A stretch of DNA of 64,000 nt from Vreelandella titanicae BH1. Its GTDB lineage: Bacteria; Pseudomonadota; Gammaproteobacteria; Pseudomonadales; Halomonadaceae. Made by a program: the position numbers and the translations under genes. Shown piece after piece: positions 52,955-61,042 of the stretch. Numbering within the stretch: the stretch's first letter is position 1; every line of letters starts with the position of its first letter. Below the pieces are notes generated by a model. That model searched no databases and was not told the DNA's origin. It saw nothing but the letters and a program-made list of their open reading frames with translations. Where the stretch lies: NCBI RefSeq assembly GCF_000336575.1, contig NZ_AOPO01000006.1:219532-283531 (forward strand), in the 5' to 3' direction.

Positions 52955-54265
52955 ATGCTTAAAATGATCTCAAAACCGGCGGTAAAGCTGGTGGAGCGCT
53001 ATCTCCCCGACCCGTATATTTTCGTACTATTGCTGACATTAATTGCCTCGGCCGCCGCAATCGCCATTGAGCGGCAAACACCGCTGGCAGTACTGCGCTT
53101 CTGGGGTGATGGCTTCTGGGGCTTGCTGACGTTCTCTATGCAGATGCTGCTGGTGCTGGTCACCGGTTTTATGCTGGCAAGCTCACCGCCAGTAAAACGC
53201 ATTCTGCAGAAAATAGCCGGTACTGCGAAATCCCCTGGCGGTGCAATCATCCTAGTGACGCTGGTCTCATTGGCGGCCAGCTGGATTAACTGGGGGTTTG
53301 GCCTTGTGGTCGGCGCGCTATTTGCCAAAGAGCTGGCCCGGTTGATCCGCGTTGACTATCGGCTATTAGTGGCCAGTGCTTACTCAGGCTTTGTGGTGTG
53401 GCACGGCGGTTTGGCAGGTTCAATCCCGCTAACCATCGCTACCGAAGGGCATTTTTCCGCCGATCAAATTGGAGTGATTGGTACCGGCTCTACGATTTTC
53501 GCCTTCTTCAACCTCGCTATTGTGGCCTGCCTATTTATTGCCATCCCACTGGTAAACCGCATGATGCTGCCGGATGAGAAGGATAGCGTCTATGTCGACC
53601 CAAATGTTCTGAATGACGAGCCCGAGCCGGTTGGCCGCATTACTCGCCCTGCTGAACGCCTGGAAAATAGCTTTACCCTCGCCCTGCTGGTCGGAGTGCC
53701 GGGGCTGCTGTTCTTGCTTGATCACTTCCTGTTACGAAGTGGCGGCTTAAACCTTAACGTCGTTAACTTTATGTTTCTGTTCCTAGCCATTGTGTTGCAC
53801 CGCACGCCACGTAATCTGCTCAATAGCCTGCACGAAGCGATTAAAGGCGGCGCGGGGATTGTCATCCAATTCCCATTTTACGCTGGCATCATGGCCATCA
53901 TGGTGCAGTCCGGACTAGCAGAGAGCATGTCCGAGTGGCTGGTCTCCTTTGCCACCACCAATACACTGCCGTTCTGGTCGTTTATCAGCGCGGGTATTGT
54001 CAACCTATTCGTCCCTTCCGGCGGCGGCCAGTGGGCAGTTCAGGCACCGGTGATGCTACCGGCTGCTCAGGCCTTAGGAGCTGATATTCCGAGGGTTGCC
54101 ATGGCGGTGGCTTGGGGCGATGCCTGGACTAACCTGCTACAGCCCTTCTGGGCACTCCCGGTGCTCGCCATTGCGGGCCTAAAGGCGAAAGATATTATGG
54201 GCTTCTGCCTGATTCAGCTTTTTATCACCGGCATTATTATTTCCGTCGGTCTGGTATGGTTTTAA
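52955..54265 (+). CDS. Short-chain fatty acid transporter, AtoE family
   Basis: A 436-residue polytopic membrane protein. Family landmarks are LVERYLPDPYIFVLLLTLI at the N terminus, a central WINWGFGLVVGALFAKE segment, and the VNLFVPSGGGQWAVQAPVML (20 residues) motif in the C-terminal half. AtoE proteins are proposed to take up acetoacetate or short-chain fatty acids. No ato degradation genes are adjacent. A CoA thioesterase gene follows, which might handle acyl-CoA from the imported acids. Confidence 0.88.
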   Translation: MLKMISKPAVKLVERYLPDPYIFVLLLTLIASAAAIAIERQTPLAVLRFWGDGFWGLLTFSMQMLLVLVTGFMLASSPPVKRILQKIAGTAKSPGGAIILVTLVSLAASWINWGFGLVVGALFAKELARLIRVDYRLLVASAYSGFVVWHGGLAGSIPLTIATEGHFSADQIGVIGTGSTIFAFFNLAIVACLFIAIPLVNRMMLPDEKDSVYVDPNVLNDEPEPVGRITRPAERLENSFTLALLVGVPGLLFLLDHFLLRSGGLNLNVVNFMFLFLAIVLHRTPRNLLNSLHEAIKGGAGIVIQFPFYAGIMAIMVQSGLAESMSEWLVSFATTNTLPFWSFISAGIVNLFVPSGGGQWAVQAPVMLPAAQALGADIPRVAMAVAWGDAWTNLLQPFWALPVLAIAGLKAKDIMGFCLIQLFITGIIISVGLVWF

Positions 54266-54356
54266 ACAACCGCCAATGACTGCCCGTCGCTCAGTTTGCC
54301 CAGCATATGAGTAACGGGCAGCCGTTATTGGTCTCACGTAGGAGCAGGAGCACCGA

Positions 54357-54884
54357 ATGACAGACGCCGAAATCAGCGCTAACGCTGCCCTGCCTGGGCA
54401 GCATGAACTCTCCATGACCGTATTGATGACGCCCGATATGGCGAATTTCAGCGGCAAAGTCCATGGTGGTGCAATTCTTAAAAAGCTCGATGAAGTCGCT
54501 TTTGCTTGCGCCAGCCGCTATTCGGGCCACTATGTGGTGACGCTGTCAGTGGATCAGGTGTTGTTTAAGCAGCCGATTCATGTCGGTGAGCTGGTCACCT
54601 TTCTGGCCAGCGTTAATCATGTTGGTCGCTCGTCGATGGAAGTGGGCATCAAGGTCGTGGCTGAAGATATTCGTAATAAGCTGATCCGTCATACCAACAG
54701 TTGCTACCTCACCATGGTAGCAGTGGACGCTGATGGTAAACCCGCTAGCGTACCGCCGCTCAAGTTGGCCACACCGCTCCAGGAACTGCGTTTTGAAAAG
54801 GCGGCACTGCGCAAAAAATTACGCAAACAGGCAGAAAAAGAGGAACTGCTGACCCAGCAGCATTACCAGTCCCAGGCCCATTAA
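54357..54884 (+). CDS. Hotdog-fold acyl-CoA thioesterase (YciA/BACH type)
   Basis: A 175-residue single-hotdog protein predicted to hydrolyse short to medium acyl-CoA. It has the MTPDMANFSGKVHGGAILKK segment (20 residues; typical catalytic Asn/His-Gly-Gly loop), the LSVDQVLFKQPIHVGELV strand-turn, and a charged C-terminal tail. GGAG lies upstream of the ATG. It lies between the AtoE transporter and the voltage-sensor-like gene on the same strand. Confidence 0.9.
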   Translation: MTDAEISANAALPGQHELSMTVLMTPDMANFSGKVHGGAILKKLDEVAFACASRYSGHYVVTLSVDQVLFKQPIHVGELVTFLASVNHVGRSSMEVGIKVVAEDIRNKLIRHTNSCYLTMVAVDADGKPASVPPLKLATPLQELRFEKAALRKKLRKQAEKEELLTQQHYQSQAH

Positions 54885-54907
54885 AGACCCAACGACAAGG
54901 AGTTCGT

Positions 54908-55912
54908 ATGCCCGCCAGGGAACGCTATCCACACCTGCCTAAAGCGGTTGAATACGCCCATATTGGTTGGGATTTTTTTATCCTGACGCTAGTGGTGATT
55001 AATCTATCGCTACTGCTGTTTGATTCGCTGTTTCTGCTTGACCCTATTAACCAGGGCATCGCCAACCTCGCCCCCGGTTTTCACACCTTCTACGATGACG
55101 TGATTCATAGCCGTTTTATCACCATCGACCTGGTATTTGTCAGCTTTTTTATCGCCGACGTACTGCTGGGCTGGTCAATCGCGATTGCCGAGCGGCGCTA
55201 CCACCGCTGGTTTTTCTACCCCTTCGTGCACTGGTACGATGTGCTGGGCTGCATTCCCCTCGCGGGCTTCCGACTACTGCGTATTTTACGCGTTGTATCG
55301 TTAATCAATCGGCTGCATCGCCTCGGCCTTATTGATGTTACCCACTGGTACATCTATCAATTTGTGGCCAAGTATTACGACATTCTGCTTGAGGAGCTTT
55401 CCGACCGCATCGCCCTGCGTCTATTGGGCAATGTACAGCAGCAGATACGCGCCAGCGATTCGCTGACCGAGCGCGTGATTGAACGTGTGATCATGCCCCG
55501 CAAAGCTCAGCTGATTCATGAGATCGCTCAGCGGCTGGAGAGCACTATCGGCAAAGCCTACCAGCACAACCGCCAATCCATTATGGCGGCAATCAGTGAT
55601 TTAGTTAGCCGCACGCTACGGGAAAGCCCCGAGATTCAGCGCCTTAATCGCCTGCCCATGGGGCAGCAGGCCACCAGCGCGATGGAAGCATCACTCAGCG
55701 GCGTTGCTCAACGGCTAGTCGATGAGCTGCTGCTAGGCATTCATTCGGATGAGTTTAGGCAGTTAGTGGAGCGCACCGCCGACAGCGGCTTCGACACCTG
55801 GCTGACGGTTGACGAAGGCAGCAATCGGGTCACCGAGCAGGTGCTGTACGACGTCCTCGAAATGCTTAAAGACCAGGTGCGCCACCAGGGCTGGAAAGAC
55901 CGCTACGAGTAA
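54908..55912 (+). CDS. Voltage-sensor-like four-helix membrane protein without pore domain
   Basis: A 334-residue protein with an N-terminal membrane module (about residues 15-145) of four predicted helices. The first is IGWDFFILTLVVINLSLLLF, another ITIDLVFVSFFIADVLLGW, and the fourth (about residues 120-140) carries regularly spaced arginines (RLLRILRVVSLINRLHR), like the S4 of voltage-gated ion channels. No pore loop or S5-S6 pair follows. The remaining 190 residues are soluble, amphipathic and rich in helix. AAGGAG supports the start. Databases may call such proteins ion transporters; the function is not known. It ends 1 bp from the convergent MocR stop. Confidence 0.8.
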   Translation: MPARERYPHLPKAVEYAHIGWDFFILTLVVINLSLLLFDSLFLLDPINQGIANLAPGFHTFYDDVIHSRFITIDLVFVSFFIADVLLGWSIAIAERRYHRWFFYPFVHWYDVLGCIPLAGFRLLRILRVVSLINRLHRLGLIDVTHWYIYQFVAKYYDILLEELSDRIALRLLGNVQQQIRASDSLTERVIERVIMPRKAQLIHEIAQRLESTIGKAYQHNRQSIMAAISDLVSRTLRESPEIQRLNRLPMGQQATSAMEASLSGVAQRLVDELLLGIHSDEFRQLVERTADSGFDTWLTVDEGSNRVTEQVLYDVLEMLKDQVRHQGWKDRYE

Positions 55913-55913
55913 T

Positions 55914-57308
55914 TCACAAAGTGACAGGGGCTAATGGGCGCTCGGTTAAACAGGCGGCGACGATACTCAATGCCTGAATCAGTTCACTGCGATCCGCCGC
56001 GGCCCCAACACATAGCCGAATCGCTTGGGGCGCTGGCGTGCTCCCGACACAAAAGGGCTCTGCGCTGCTGACCTTAACGCCCCGCTGCAGTAGCCGTTCA
56101 CACAGCTCTACGGCCCGGCTCCCCTCTGGCAGCGCAAGCCATACATTGCTGCTGTGCGAACGCCCGCTTAAGGAAAAATCTTTTAGCCATTCGGCAGCCA
56201 ACTGCTGACGCTCCGCGAGCTCCTGAGTTTGCCAGGTAAGTAATTTTTCCGCCGCGGGCTGATTAATCCAATGGCAAACCACATCGACCATTAGCGGTGG
56301 CACCATCCAACTCTGAGCGCGAAGGCCTGTCGCTAACCGCTCGTGCAAGCTTTTAGGCGCACGCAGTACGCCAATTCGTAGCCCACCCGCCAGCACTTTA
56401 GCGGTACTAAACACAAACAGCGTGCGCTCCGGCGCAAGCCTGTAAAGGGGTGTACCGCGCTGCTCAGCGGGTAGATACTGCACGCCATCTTCAATCAGCC
56501 AGATATCGTAGCGCCGTGCCAACGTTACCAGTCGCTCGCGGCGCGATTCGCTTAAACACGCGCCGGTGGGGTTGTTCTGTTCCGGCGTTAGATAAATCGC
56601 TCTAGGTGGCTGCCGGGCACACTGCGCCTCAAGCAGATCCATGCGCATCCCTTCACTGTCTTGACCAATGCCTACCAACTTTAGATGCCCCTGCTGCGCA
56701 GCGCTGATGGCACCGGGATAGGTCAAGGCATCAGCGGCCAACAGCTCGCCCGGCCTTAGCAAGGTGCTGAGCGCCAAACTAAGGCCATGCTGCCCACCCT
56801 GGGTAATGAGCAGCTCATCGGCCATCAGCGGCATACCCAAAGTATTTAACCAGCGAGCGAGTACTTCACGATGCTCATGACGCCCCTGGGCCTGTTGGTA
56901 AGTAACACCACGTGCTAATGCTGCCCCGGATTGACTTAAAGCGACCAGCGCTTCGCTCAACAGCGTCTGCCGCAACGGGTGGGGCGGTGGCAGGCTAAGG
57001 CTTAAATCGATCACACCGGCCGTTTCGTCAGCGGGAAACGTCAGGCTAAAAGCATTGTTTTGGTCTTGGCTCTTCACATAGGTGCCGCTACCCACCCGTG
57101 CCGACACCCAGCCATTGCGTTCAGCCTCAGCGTACCCCCGGGTTACCGTGCCAATGGTCACACCTAGCGCATCCGCCAAGCGGCGCTGGGGCGGCAATCG
57201 CTCCCCTGGCAGTAGTGTTCCCGCCTGGATAGCGGCTTCAATGGCACTGGCAATAGCGCGGTAACGTGAACCAGAAAATTCAGCTAGCGAAGGCACCCAC
57301 ATTGTCAT
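55914..57308 (-). CDS. MocR-type GntR/aminotransferase transcription regulator
   Basis: A 464-residue regulator with an N-terminal GntR winged helix-turn-helix (about residues 10-80: LPPQRRLADALGVTIGTVTR, 20 residues) and a C-terminal class I aminotransferase-like domain that binds PLP. The likely Schiff-base lysine lies in FSTAKVLAGGLRIG. MocR proteins sense PLP or amino-acid-linked signals and often control the divergent gene. Here that is a LysE/RhtB exporter, with a palindrome at each start. The start could be 57308 or 57302 (MTMW). Confidence 0.9.
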   Translation of the reverse strand: MTMWVPSLAEFSGSRYRAIASAIEAAIQAGTLLPGERLPPQRRLADALGVTIGTVTRGYAEAERNGWVSARVGSGTYVKSQDQNNAFSLTFPADETAGVIDLSLSLPPPHPLRQTLLSEALVALSQSGAALARGVTYQQAQGRHEHREVLARWLNTLGMPLMADELLITQGGQHGLSLALSTLLRPGELLAADALTYPGAISAAQQGHLKLVGIGQDSEGMRMDLLEAQCARQPPRAIYLTPEQNNPTGACLSESRRERLVTLARRYDIWLIEDGVQYLPAEQRGTPLYRLAPERTLFVFSTAKVLAGGLRIGVLRAPKSLHERLATGLRAQSWMVPPLMVDVVCHWINQPAAEKLLTWQTQELAERQQLAAEWLKDFSLSGRSHSSNVWLALPEGSRAVELCERLLQRGVKVSSAEPFCVGSTPAPQAIRLCVGAAADRSELIQALSIVAACLTERPLAPVTL

Positions 57309-57317
57309 GGTGACAAT
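57301..57317. promoter_or_regulatory. Perfect palindrome over the MocR start codon
   Basis: ATTGTCA-TGG-TGACAAT is a perfect 7-bp inverted repeat with a 3-bp centre, covering the MocR start codon. It is a candidate autoregulatory operator. The half-site resembles that at 57388. Confidence 0.55.
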
Positions 57318-57387
57318 AAAACCTTTGACGTCAATTTAAACCCCATTATGCTAGCAAAATCGGCAACAAAACAATCCTTATCACCAA

Positions 57388-57403
57388 ATTGTATGGATAC
57401 AAT
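57388..57403. promoter_or_regulatory. Perfect palindrome just before the LysE-family gene start
   Basis: ATTGTA-TGGA-TACAAT is a perfect 6-bp inverted repeat with a 4-bp centre, ending two bases before the ATG of the exporter. It contains the only ribosome-site-like bases (GGA), so a bound regulator or the DNA/RNA fold could directly control expression. Confidence 0.55.
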
Positions 57404-57405
57404 AA

Positions 57406-58011
57406 ATGAATAGCGAATGGGTAATCCTCGGTCCGGCCGCACTCTATATGATGTCGATGACGCTTACCCCAGGGCCGAACAACGTTATGCTTACCGCCTC
57501 TGGCGCTAACTTCGGCTTTAGGCGTACGCTGCCGCATATGTGGGGGATTTTAGGCGGCTGCTTTTTGTTGTTTGCAGGTATAGCACTGGGCTTGGGCGTG
57601 CTGTTTGAACGCTACCCGGCGATTCAAACGGCACTGCGCTGGATAGGCAGCGCGTATTTGCTCTATTTGGCTTGGAAAATTGCCAGCGCCCCGCCGCCCA
57701 ATCTTAAGGCGCAGACCCATAGCGTACCCTTTACATTTTGGCAGGCAGCGGCGTTTCAGTTTGCCAATCCTAAAGCGTGGGTAATGGGGCTGGCGCTGAT
57801 GGCGGGTTTTCTGCCCGAAAGCGGTCAGCCGATAGTCAACGCGCTAGTGCTGGCGGGCTTTGCTGAACTAGTGGGACTACCGTGCATCGCTTTGTGGGCC
57901 GCCTTTGGCACGGCGATTGGGCAGTGGATCAAAACGGAGGCCGCGTGGCGGGCGTTCAATATCACCATGGGGGCATTGACCGCCGCCTGCGTCGTGCTGA
58001 TTTTAGGTTAG
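57406..58011 (+). CDS. LysE/RhtB-family amino acid exporter
   Basis: A 201-residue inner-membrane protein with about six helices, predicted to export amino acids or related metabolites. The family motif MTLTPGPNNVMLTASGANFG (20 residues) lies near the N terminus, and FQFANPKAWVMGLAL in the second half. It is divergent from the MocR regulator and probably under its control. Substrate is unknown. It lacks a strong Shine-Dalgarno sequence; a palindrome occupies that position. Confidence 0.92.
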   Translation: MNSEWVILGPAALYMMSMTLTPGPNNVMLTASGANFGFRRTLPHMWGILGGCFLLFAGIALGLGVLFERYPAIQTALRWIGSAYLLYLAWKIASAPPPNLKAQTHSVPFTFWQAAAFQFANPKAWVMGLALMAGFLPESGQPIVNALVLAGFAELVGLPCIALWAAFGTAIGQWIKTEAAWRAFNITMGALTAACVVLILG

Positions 58012-58039
58012 CCTGAAAACGAGCTGTGCTCGGCTACCG

Positions 58040-58411
58040 TTAGCCGCAGCGCAGCGCTTCAATGCCGTCTTGATCATCAAGATGGATATTTAAGCGATCC
58101 GGACGGTGATCCATGGTGGCCATACTACCAGGGCGCAGCACGCGTACTTGCCGAGCGTCGCTATCGCTTTGTAACTGCGCAACGTTAGCCTCGTCGAAGG
58201 GCTCACCGATAGCGGATTGGATAGCGTCTAGATCACAGCTGGCAGCCTGCTCACCACTGGAACCGTTCGGCGCTACCGTTGGCGGCGGTGGCGCTGCGTC
58301 TACGTCGTCGTTGGCAGGGGAAATCGGCATTTGGGAACTAACGCAGGCCGTTAACAACAGTGCACAAGCGCTAACAGCAGCGAACTTAGCCAGAGTAATA
58401 CGGGGTTTCAT
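58040..58411 (-). CDS. I78-family peptidase-inhibitor-like lipoprotein
   Basis: A 123-residue predicted outer-membrane or periplasmic lipoprotein. The signal peptide ends in the lipobox LLTAC, a Pro/Ala/Asp-rich linker follows, and the C-terminal domain has the Inhibitor_I78 pattern: CDLDAIQSAIGEPF, then VRVLRPGSMATMDHRPDRLN (20 residues) and a final Cys. Known I78 members inhibit serine peptidases, but most are uncharacterised. The ATG at 58411 gives a normal lipoprotein signal; the frame extends 16 codons upstream without support. Confidence 0.85.
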   Translation of the reverse strand: MKPRITLAKFAAVSACALLLTACVSSQMPISPANDDVDAAPPPPTVAPNGSSGEQAASCDLDAIQSAIGEPFDEANVAQLQSDSDARQVRVLRPGSMATMDHRPDRLNIHLDDQDGIEALRCG

Positions 58412-58520
58412 CCTTGAATCTCCAAAAATAGGGGCATGGAAACCGGTTATAAAAACCAACGGGCCGGGCGTTAGCCTAGCCCGTAGGATACCACTTGCTT
58501 TAAAACACAGTCTTACTTAA

Positions 58521-58652
58521 TTATTCAGCGGCATCTTGGACGGCTTTACCGCCCTCTTGCACATCCTGACCAGCGCCAGAGATGGTGTTACAACCAGTTA
58601 GAACACCCGCTGTCATCAGCAGCATAAAGCTCATGGCCAATAATTTTTTCAT
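58521..58652 (-). CDS. Entericidin A/B-family small lipoprotein
   Basis: A 43-residue lipoprotein precursor: MKKLLAMSFMLLMTAGVLTG then the lipobox cysteine and NTISGAGQDVQEGG, ending AVQDAAE. The NTxxGxGxDVxxGG pattern is that of entericidins, small membrane lipoproteins often linked to stationary phase and stress. AAGGAG lies at good spacing upstream of the ATG. Only one copy is present, without an obvious antidote partner. It is too short to be found by length-based gene prediction. Confidence 0.88.
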   Translation of the reverse strand: MKKLLAMSFMLLMTAGVLTGCNTISGAGQDVQEGGKAVQDAAE

Positions 58653-58826
58653 TTTCCGTTCTCCTTAACGAGTCATTCAACATCGGGAAACTCCACTGGC
58701 AACGTCATTTGCCTCTTGGGAGTTTTTTCAGGGTAACAGCGTTTTGGCAATCGCGCTCGCTTTCCCTACGTCGCTTCGAGGCGACTATACTAGCAATTAC
58801 CTAAACCCTTGCCCGGAGCCTATCCT

Positions 58827-59246
58827 TTGATCAAATTCGAGCTGGATGAACGCCTTGCCGCCGACACCTTCCCCATCGCAGACCTTCCGCTAAGCCGCGT
58901 GCTATTAATGAATGACGCACGCTATCCCTGGGTGATTCTAGTACCGCGCCACGCCTCTATTAGCGAAGTATTTGAGCTTCCTGCTGACGACCAGCAGCAG
59001 CTGTGGCGGGAAGCCACTCAGCTAGGTGAAGCAATGAAAACAGCGCTTGAGGGGGACAAAATCAATATTGCCTCGCTAGGCAATGTGGTTAGCCAACTGC
59101 ATGTACACGTTGTGCTTAGACGGCACAGCGATGCGACCTGGCCGGCACCGGTATGGGGCAATGGCAGCCCCGAACCCTACGACCTGGATGGCCAGGCGCA
59201 GTTACGGGATCAGTTACTGGCACTTATCGACGGGCTTGATATATAG
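58827..59246 (+). CDS. HIT-family nucleotide-binding protein
   Basis: A 139-residue histidine-triad protein, a superfamily of nucleotide hydrolases and transferases. The triad region reads VVSQLHVHVVLRR, where the first His of the usual HxHxH motif is replaced by Gln, as in a known HIT subgroup, and WPAPVWG follows. The start is the TTG at 58827 with GGAG 8 bases upstream; a TTG at 58809 is also in frame. It converges with the NiCoT gene. Confidence 0.85.
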   Translation: MIKFELDERLAADTFPIADLPLSRVLLMNDARYPWVILVPRHASISEVFELPADDQQQLWREATQLGEAMKTALEGDKINIASLGNVVSQLHVHVVLRRHSDATWPAPVWGNGSPEPYDLDGQAQLRDQLLALIDGLDI

Positions 59247-59253
59247 ACGACTT

Positions 59254-60303
59254 TTACCCCGTTAATGGGTGGCCTTGACGAGCAGGTGGCTCATTGAGGA
59301 GCGGCCCACTGGCAGGCTGTGCGACGCCCGCAACACTAAGCGAAATCCCTATTACTACTATCAGCGCACCACCGGCCAAGGCCACCCAGCCGGTGGCTTT
59401 TTGTACGCTGCGCTGGCTGTACTGTTGCTTGGATAAGCGCCGCTGCGCCCAGCCACGGGCAAAAATGCTCGCCAGGGCAAGCGCTGATACGGTTATCCCA
59501 GTGCCGATCGACATGGCCACTACCGATGCTACCCCCACCTCAAACTGACCCAGCAAGCTGGCTGCCCCCAGCATTAATACCGCCCCACTACAGGGACGCA
59601 TACCAATGGCGCCGACCGTCATCATCGCCGTACGCCAATCTAACGCCTGATGCGGTTCAATATGGTGAGCACCACCGCAACAGTGGCTGTGGTCATGACC
59701 ATGGCTATGTTCGTGGTTTGGATTATGTTCATGGTCTTGATTATGTTCATGGCCTGGGCTGTGCGAATGAGCCGCTCGCTCCGGCTGATAGGCTCGCCGC
59801 AACTGCTTGACGGCCCGCCAGCATAGCCACGCCCCTAACGCCGCCACCAGCAGAAAACTAGCCTGCTCTACCCAGGCAACGCTACCCATGGCCTGCCGGG
59901 TTATCCAGCCTAGGCCGTAAACCAGCACAACGACCAGCGCAATGGCGGTCACGCCTTGCAGTAAGGAGGCAGCAAAAGAGAGCCCCAAGGCGCGCTTTAC
60001 CGCACCGCCGTGGGAGGCTAAGTAGGTCGCCAAGACGGCTTTACCGTGCCCCGGCCCGGCGGCATGAAAGACGCCATAAGCGAAGCTAATGCCTAGCAGG
60101 CTCACCCAGGTCGCCATGGTGGGGGTGCGCGACAGTTCGGTAATCGCCAGCGTTAGCGAACGGTGCAGATCACGCTGCCAACCAAGTAGCTGATAGCTCA
60201 CGCTCTGAAACCCGCCTTGCCAAACGATGATGAGCACTGCTGCGGCTAGCAGAAGACCCAGCATTAACCCTAATTGACGTGTAAAGGGCCGTGTTAAAAA
60301 CAT
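59254..60303 (-). CDS. NiCoT/RcnA-family metal permease with His-rich loop
   Basis: A 349-residue inner-membrane permease with about seven helices of the nickel/cobalt transporter superfamily (COG2215 type). It has the HAAGPGHGKAVLATYLA motif with metal-binding histidines, and a long cytoplasmic His/Asp-rich loop (HEHNQDHEHNPNHEHSHGHD) partly encoded by 18-bp direct repeats. The metal may be Ni, Co or Zn. A Zur-box-like palindrome 22 bp upstream suggests zinc. It follows DUF1007 with a 79-bp gap and shares the typical COG2215-DUF1007 pairing. Confidence 0.88.
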   Translation of the reverse strand: MFLTRPFTRQLGLMLGLLLAAAVLIIVWQGGFQSVSYQLLGWQRDLHRSLTLAITELSRTPTMATWVSLLGISFAYGVFHAAGPGHGKAVLATYLASHGGAVKRALGLSFAASLLQGVTAIALVVVLVYGLGWITRQAMGSVAWVEQASFLLVAALGAWLCWRAVKQLRRAYQPERAAHSHSPGHEHNQDHEHNPNHEHSHGHDHSHCCGGAHHIEPHQALDWRTAMMTVGAIGMRPCSGAVLMLGAASLLGQFEVGVASVVAMSIGTGITVSALALASIFARGWAQRRLSKQQYSQRSVQKATGWVALAGGALIVVIGISLSVAGVAQPASGPLLNEPPARQGHPLTG

Positions 60304-60324
60304 TTAACCGCTCCACCGAAAAAG

Positions 60325-60341
60325 TTGTTATAAAGTAACAA
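60325..60341 (-). promoter_or_regulatory. Zur-box-like palindrome upstream of the metal permease
   Basis: TTGTTA-TAAAG-TAACAA is a perfect inverted repeat. Its core, TGTTATAAAGTAACA, matches the gammaproteobacterial Zur palindrome (TGTTATA-N-TATAACA) at 12 of 14 non-central positions, by my manual alignment. It lies 22 bp upstream of the permease start, between DUF1007 and the permease, where a second promoter would fit. Confidence 0.5.
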
Positions 60342-60382
60342 GACCATAAAATAGCACGGCTCTGCCTGTTTTCGAACAGCGC

Positions 60383-61042
60383 CTAGCGACAATCAACTTG
60401 GCCGGTTTCGGCAAAATAGCGCCCCAAGCCGGGCTCACCACTCTCATCTTTATCGAGCAGCGCCGCTTGCATCACCAACTCAGGGTCGGGATCAGCGGGG
60501 AGAATAGACAACTCACAGACAGGCTCACCGTGAAGTATCAGTGCATCATCCCGTGGCTGGCCACCCTCCTCCTCGTGCACCACTTCGATGTAGTAGGTGG
60601 GGTCAAACACTTGGTAGCTAAGCATGGCATCTGTCAGCGGTTGGGGCGCTTCCAGCGGCAGGATAAACATAAAGGTAAGCCGCCCATCCCGCTCCATGGC
60701 GGTATATTCGCTTACCTCACCCAACGCCTGGCGTTCACCATTAATACTCACTTCGGTTAAATAGTGCTGCGCGGCGAGATTATCGCGAATCTCTTTGCCA
60801 AGCTGATCCAGCCCCTCCTCTAGACTGGCGTTTTCCACCTGCTGTAGTTCTTCAAAAACGACCAGGCTGTAGAAGGGATCCATCCGCCAGGTTTGATGCA
60901 GGCCACTCACCATGCCTTGATCATCGGTGATGACCCGCACACTCAGGTCGATCCAGCCGTGAGGGTGGGCACGGGCATCGGGGCTGACCACAAAGCTACT
61001 CATACCCAAGCAAACGGCTACTGCGGTACCCGCCCACTTCAT
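60383..61042 (-). CDS. DUF1007 periplasmic protein associated with metal transport
   Basis: A 219-residue secreted protein. The signal peptide ends near ARA, so the mature chain starts HPHGWIDL, placing two histidines at the new N terminus, a likely metal site conserved in DUF1007. DUF1007 genes are usually next to COG2215 permeases, where they may deliver the metal. The start overlaps the upstream lipoprotein gene by 4 bp. The molecular role is not established. Confidence 0.88.
   Translation of the reverse strand: MKWAGTAVAVCLGMSSFVVSPDARAHPHGWIDLSVRVITDDQGMVSGLHQTWRMDPFYSLVVFEELQQVENASLEEGLDQLGKEIRDNLAAQHYLTEVSINGERQALGEVSEYTAMERDGRLTFMFILPLEAPQPLTDAMLSYQVFDPTYYIEVVHEEEGGQPRDDALILHGEPVCELSILPADPDPELVMQAALLDKDESGEPGLGRYFAETGQVDCR

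Noticed and set aside
58031..58046. Short inverted repeat CGGCTA/TAGCCG after the LysE-family gene
   Set aside because: Only a 6-bp stem that overlaps the lipoprotein stop, with no T tract; too weak to call a terminator.
58113..58520. Forward frame antisense to the I78-type lipoprotein
   Set aside because: The reverse frame has a signal peptide, lipobox and family motif; the forward one has none.
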